The notes below the pieces were generated by a model. The model did no database searches, had not been told where the DNA came from, and saw only the letters and a list, made by a program, of their open reading frames with translations. Made by a program: the position numbers and the translations under genes. 9,619 nt of DNA from Peptococcaceae bacterium BRH_c23 (lineage in GTDB: Bacteria; Bacillota_B; Desulfitobacteriia; Desulfitobacteriales; Desulfitobacteriaceae): contig LADV01000320.1 in NCBI GenBank assembly GCA_000961805.1, positions 1 to 9,619 on the forward strand, in the 5' to 3' direction. Position 1 is the stretch's first letter, and each line of letters opens with the position of its first letter. Shown here piece by piece: positions 6,131-9,619 of the stretch.

Positions 6131-7876
6131 ATGGACATCAAACCTTATGATAAAACAATCCGGGAACTTTTCCTTTCGGGTCGCCAATTTGTTATTCCGC
6201 GTTTTCAACGTGAGTATTCATGGGACAAGAAAAACTATCAGGAGTTTTTCGAGGATATGATAAACAACCTATCAATTGAAAAGGGTAATATTGTAGCAAA
6301 TCAGTATTTTCTTGGTACCATGCTGTTTGTAGGAAATTTTGCGGAAGGAACAGATCAGAAAATACAAGTTGTAGATGGACAGCAAAGGCTAACTACAATT
6401 ACAATTTTGTTTTCTGCACTTTCAGATCGATTTATTTCATTGGGCGAAGATACTCTCAGCGAGCAAATATTCAAATACATTATGACTAAAGATGATAATG
6501 GTGAAGAAGTTCGAATTATAAAAAGTAAAACTCATTATCCCTTCTTTGCATATTTCATTCAGGATAGAAAAAAGGCCACACCTCAAGAGCCAAACAATGA
6601 AGAGGAAATGTGTATTAAAGAGACATATGACTGGATGTTTAAAGAATTAAGTGAAGAACGGTTGAAGCCGTTGCTAAAGAAAAAGCATGGAAGCGACGTA
6701 GTTGACACTCTACATTACATCGACATCTTGAAAGCAATTAGAGATCAGGTGCTAAATCCAACGTTTGTTTCTATTTCTACCAAAGATCGAGACCAAGCAA
6801 ACACGATCTTTGAAATCTTGAATGCAAAAGGCAAGCGTCTTGCACATATAGATCTAATTAAAAATAAAATTTTTGATGTTCTTAAGAAAAAAGAGCCTGC
6901 CGACTTTGCCGAAGATCGTTGGCAGAAGATAAAAAACGTCCTTAATAACGGGAAAGAGTCTGTTGGGCTTGCAACATACTATAGACATTTTTGGATATCA
7001 ACATATAAAAAGTCTTTGTCAAGCAAATTGTATGATGATTTTAATACTCTTATCACGCCTAAAAACGAAAAGCGCTATAAAGAATTTGTTGAAGAAATGC
7101 TCACGAATGCCAAAAACTATATGAAAATAGTTAATCCAAAGCGTGAAGATTATGATAATCGGAAAGAATATTTCTGGCTTGTGCAAAGTTTAAATGTTCT
7201 GAATAACTATTTCAATGTCGTACAGGTGCGTATAGCTCTACTAGCATTATACGATTTAAAGAACAAACAGATTATTGATCACAAATTATTTAAGAATACT
7301 ATAACATTTTTAGAAAACTTTCATTGCGCATACAACGCAATAGTGTCAGGTAGGTCAAATCGCTTTGAACCGATTTACTCTGGTTTTTCAATCGCATTAC
7401 GCAAATGTACTACCAAAGCAATGGCTTCTGAAACTATAAAGCAAAAGTTAATCGATCCACTCAACGAATTATTTCCTAATTTTGATGAGTTCTCTATAAA
7501 ATTCTTAAAATTAACTTATTCTAAAAAAGAAAACCCGTCAAATGAAAAAGTCAAATATATAATAAATAAACTACACTGTTATTATGCAACACAGGGACTG
7601 TTTGCGGATGATGGTAGTGTTGAACATATCCTTCCAGAATCCGAAGGACAAGAAACGCTGAATATCGGCAATCTGATTCTGCTTGAAGGTCCATTAAATA
7701 GTGAAGCCGGTCAAAAAGACTATCAAGACAAAATTAGTATTTACAGTAAATCAAAATATCCTTGGATTGCCAGCTTTATTAAGCAGCATAAAACTTGGAC
7801 AAAATCAATGATAAATGAAAGGGCTCAATACATGGTCAAAGACTATTTCACAAATATACTTGGCAGAAAACTTTAA
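6131..7876 (+). CDS. DUF262 and DUF1524 (HNH-type) protein, GmrSD-like restriction or defence nuclease
   Basis: This 581-residue protein is about the usual length for single-chain GmrSD-like proteins and appears intact. The N-terminal DUF262 NTPase-like domain carries IPRFQREYSW (22-31), QYFLGTMLF (58-66) and VVDGQQRLTT (80-89, the DGQQR signature), followed by FEILNAKGKRLAHIDLIKN (227-245), all hallmarks of the family. The C-terminal DUF1524 nuclease domain shows VEHILPE (497-503, H499), NIGNLILL (511-518) with PLN (521-523), and a trailing Lys and Tyr-Ser-Lys element (534-540), the His-Me finger pattern. In the known family members, such as GmrSD, BrxU and SspE, DUF262 binds and hydrolyses nucleotide and senses modified or foreign DNA, and DUF1524 cuts it. 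Substrate specificity cannot be read here. The start is supported by TAGGAGGT upstream. It has its own predicted promoter and follows the Avs-like gene on the same strand, as in a defence island. It is less AT-rich than the Avs-like gene. The family call is firm; the exact role is inferred. Confidence 0.88.
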   Translation: MDIKPYDKTIRELFLSGRQFVIPRFQREYSWDKKNYQEFFEDMINNLSIEKGNIVANQYFLGTMLFVGNFAEGTDQKIQVVDGQQRLTTITILFSALSDRFISLGEDTLSEQIFKYIMTKDDNGEEVRIIKSKTHYPFFAYFIQDRKKATPQEPNNEEEMCIKETYDWMFKELSEERLKPLLKKKHGSDVVDTLHYIDILKAIRDQVLNPTFVSISTKDRDQANTIFEILNAKGKRLAHIDLIKNKIFDVLKKKEPADFAEDRWQKIKNVLNNGKESVGLATYYRHFWISTYKKSLSSKLYDDFNTLITPKNEKRYKEFVEEMLTNAKNYMKIVNPKREDYDNRKEYFWLVQSLNVLNNYFNVVQVRIALLALYDLKNKQIIDHKLFKNTITFLENFHCAYNAIVSGRSNRFEPIYSGFSIALRKCTTKAMASETIKQKLIDPLNELFPNFDEFSIKFLKLTYSKKENPSNEKVKYIINKLHCYYATQGLFADDGSVEHILPESEGQETLNIGNLILLEGPLNSEAGQKDYQDKISIYSKSKYPWIASFIKQHKTWTKSMINERAQYMVKDYFTNILGRKL

Positions 7877-8027
7877 ACACTGCTTCTAATGAACCTTGAA
7901 CCTTTCCTTTGGAGCAAACTGATTATATCGAAAGAGGTTTTAGTTAATTGGTCTTAATTAACCGAAGGCCTTACCTTGCCCTATTTATTAAGTAAAACTC
8001 TTCATCATTCGCTACACCAAGTATTTG

Positions 8028-8034
8028 AAGGAGG
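8028..8034 (+). promoter_or_regulatory. AAGGAGG ribosome binding site of the exonuclease-RecQ gene
   Basis: A perfect AAGGAGG ends only two bases before the ATG at 8037, closer than the usual 5-9 nt. The next in-frame ATG (codon 38) would remove the exonuclease motif DTE at residues 10-12, so 8037 remains the best start. The 160-bp gap before it (7877-8036) has no convincing promoter or terminator. Confidence 0.6.
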
Positions 8035-8036
8035 AA

Positions 8037-9619
8037 ATGAACCTGAAACCCATCGTCTTTATCGATACCGAAATTGAACCGAAAAGTGGGAAAATACTTG
8101 ATCTTGGCGGTGTCAAGGGCGTTGGCAGTTCATTTCACTCCAATTCGATGGTTGACTTCGCCAAGTTTCTCTATGGGTCGGAATATGTATGCGGTCACAA
8201 TATCTTCAATCATGATCTGAAATACATTCAAAATGCACTCATTGATGCTGGCCTTGATGATCCAAATATTATTGATACGTTGTTTCTTTCTCCGCTTCTT
8301 TTCCCAGCCAAACCTTATCATAAGCTGCTCAAGGACGATAAGCTGCAAACAGAAGACACCAACAATCCGCTGAATGATTCCATCAAAGCAAAAGACCTTT
8401 TCTTTGATGAGATTGCAGCTTTTCAGCAGGCAGATGCCGGTTTAAAACAAATCTATTATCAGCTATTGAGAGACCAAAAGGAGTTTTTCTCCTTCTTTCA
8501 TTTCCTTGGCTATCAAGCAGATAAGATCAATATCGAAAAAGTAATTCGTGAAAAGTTTCATTCCCAAATCTGTGAAGACAGTGATCTTGCCAAGATAATA
8601 GTAGAATACCCCATCGAACTGTCCTACTGCCTGGCATTGATCAATACTGATAACCGGTATTCCATTACACCGCCCTGGGTTTTGAAGAGCTATCCGGCAG
8701 TAGAACGGATCATGTTTTTATTAAGAAGCAGCCCATGCCTGACAGGTTGTGCGTATTGCGATCAAGCGCTTGACGTTCATCAAGGGCTGAAACGTTTCTT
8801 CGGCTTTAATGATTACCGAACCTATGCAGGGGAACCTTTACAGAAGAATGCCGTCCAAGCCGCAGTTGACAACAAATCTCTTTTGGCCATCTTTCCTACC
8901 GGTGGCGGGAAGTCCATTACCTTTCAAGTGCCGGCCTTAATGAGCGGGATCAACACCAAGGGGCTGACAGTCGTCATCTCCCCTTTGCAGTCCTTGATGA
9001 AAGACCAGGTGGATAACCTGGAAAAATTGAATATCACAGATGCTGTGACGATTAATGGTTTGCTGGACCCGATAGAAAGAGCCAAAGCCTTAGAAAGAGT
9101 AGTAAATGGTTCAGCCTCAATTCTTTATATATCGCCAGAATCGTTGCGTTCCAAGACCATTGAACGTTTGCTTTTAGGGAGAAATGTGGTCCGTTTCGTG
9201 ATCGATGAAGCTCACTGTTTTTCATCATGGGGTCAAGATTTCCGGGTGGACTATTTATATATTGGGGACTTTATCAAAAGCTTTCAGGAAACGAAAAGTC
9301 TTCTGGAAGGGATCCCTGTTTCTTGTTTTACGGCGACAGCCAAGCAGAAGGTGATAGAAGATATCCGGGATTATTTCAAGGAAAAGTTATCCCTGGAATT
9401 GGAAGTATTTAGTTCCAATGCCTCCAGAACCAATCTTCATTATGAGGTGTTCGAAAAGCATGATGAGGAGGAAAAGTACAACACCCTTAGGAATATGATC
9501 GAAGAAAAGAATTGTCCGACGATCATTTATGTCTCACGTACCCGTAAAGCAGAAGTATTGGCGCAAAGATTAAGCCAAGACGGTTATCAGGCCAGAGCCT
9601 ACCATGGTCAGATGGATAA
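8037..9619 (+). CDS. RecQ-family helicase with N-terminal DEDDh exonuclease domain (3' end outside window)
   Basis: The open frame runs 527 codons to the window edge without a stop, so this is the N-terminal part of a larger protein. Residues 1-110 show DEDDh 3'-5' exonuclease motifs: IVFIDTEIE (D10, E12), CGHNIFNHD (D60) and HKLLKD (H95-x4-D100). The spacing is compact compared with a classical DnaQ domain. Residues 110-250 form a linker with C234-x3-C238-x2-C241. The RecQ core follows: LKRFFGFNDYR, Walker A PTGGGKS (287-293, K292), VISPLQSLMKDQV, DEAHCFSSWGQDFR (from D390), FTATA (about 431-435), and IIYVSRTRKAE with YHGQMD at the right edge. RecQ enzymes unwind DNA 3'-5' using ATP; with an exonuclease attached the layout resembles human WRN. 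The RQC and HRDC regions, if any, lie beyond the window. G+C is visibly higher than in the Avs-like gene. Related large exonuclease-helicase proteins occur in phage-defence neighbourhoods, so a defence role fits the context but is inferred; ordinary DNA repair is the alternative. Confidence 0.88.
   Translation, partial: MNLKPIVFIDTEIEPKSGKILDLGGVKGVGSSFHSNSMVDFAKFLYGSEYVCGHNIFNHDLKYIQNALIDAGLDDPNIIDTLFLSPLLFPAKPYHKLLKDDKLQTEDTNNPLNDSIKAKDLFFDEIAAFQQADAGLKQIYYQLLRDQKEFFSFFHFLGYQADKINIEKVIREKFHSQICEDSDLAKIIVEYPIELSYCLALINTDNRYSITPPWVLKSYPAVERIMFLLRSSPCLTGCAYCDQALDVHQGLKRFFGFNDYRTYAGEPLQKNAVQAAVDNKSLLAIFPTGGGKSITFQVPALMSGINTKGLTVVISPLQSLMKDQVDNLEKLNITDAVTINGLLDPIERAKALERVVNGSASILYISPESLRSKTIERLLLGRNVVRFVIDEAHCFSSWGQDFRVDYLYIGDFIKSFQETKSLLEGIPVSCFTATAKQKVIEDIRDYFKEKLSLELEVFSSNASRTNLHYEVFEKHDEEEKYNTLRNMIEEKNCPTIIYVSRTRKAEVLAQRLSQDGYQARAYHGQMD

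Noticed and set aside
6042..6260. 72-codon + ORF with TTG start
   Set aside because: Runs out of frame through the start of the DUF262 gene. Its TTG lacks a ribosome binding site, whereas the DUF262 start has TAGGAGGT and conserved residues from its first codons.
7943..7962. GTTAATT...AATTAAC inverted repeat downstream of the DUF262 gene
   Set aside because: All-weak 7-bp stem with no T-tract behind it; unlikely to terminate transcription, and this AT-rich composition makes chance pairing likely.
8130..8348. 72-codon minus-strand ORF
   Set aside because: Antisense to the DEDDh exonuclease domain, whose motifs lie on the + strand here.
9227..9412. 61-codon + ORF
   Set aside because: Frame shadow of the RecQ core, which is continuous in the correct frame across this stretch.

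Overview
This window looks like an accessory, defence-island-like stretch of chromosome from a low-to-moderate GC bacterium, most likely Bacillota. The evidence for that is purine-rich GGAGG-type ribosome binding sites, a compact stem plus T-tract terminator, and the kinds of protein families present; no taxonomic marker is present, so the placement is an inference. All supportable genes are on the + strand. Base composition is a mosaic. Sampled 60-base lines give about 53% G+C in the left-edge Fic remnant (181-240) and 55% in the right-hand helicase gene (8941-9000), but only about 20% in part of the large central gene (2341-2400). This suggests the centre arrived separately from its flanks.

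Left part (1-1256): a gene graveyard. It starts with the 3' end of a Fic-family gene broken by a frameshift near base 75. A very small ORF of doubtful status and a good intrinsic terminator (488-527) follow. Next is a 71-codon topoisomerase-type zinc-ribbon fragment resembling the C-terminal tail of NERD or Mrr-type nuclease proteins. The last 315 bases before the next gene hold no gene, but contain a striking pair of CGACATATGTCG-type dyads arranged as a 16-bp inverted repeat, and a GC-rich perfect hairpin.

Centre (1257-5963): one 1568-residue gene with an N-terminal PD-(D/E)xK nuclease-like domain, a STAND-type P-loop NTPase and a very long helical C-terminal region. This is the layout of Avs (antiviral STAND) proteins, which sense a phage protein through the C-terminal part, oligomerise through the NTPase and unleash the N-terminal nuclease. 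Two sequence oddities may affect its expression: a six-codon out-of-frame ORF overlapping its start, and an A9 run just after the nuclease domain.

Next (6131-7876): a 581-residue DUF262 + DUF1524 protein of the GmrSD type (modification-dependent restriction or related phage defence), with its own plausible sigma-A-type promoter inside the 167-bp gap behind the Avs-like gene.

Right edge (8037 to beyond 9619): the 5' part of a RecQ-family helicase gene fused at its N-terminus to a compact DEDDh 3'-5' exonuclease domain, a WRN-like architecture, with a CxxxCxxC cysteine cluster between the two. It runs off the window.

Taken together, three intact nucleic-acid-targeting genes of defence type lie in tandem, next to decayed fragments of two other toxin or nuclease genes. 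The sequence does not show whether they form one system or are independent neighbours in an island. No tRNA, rRNA, CRISPR array or intact transposase gene was seen.
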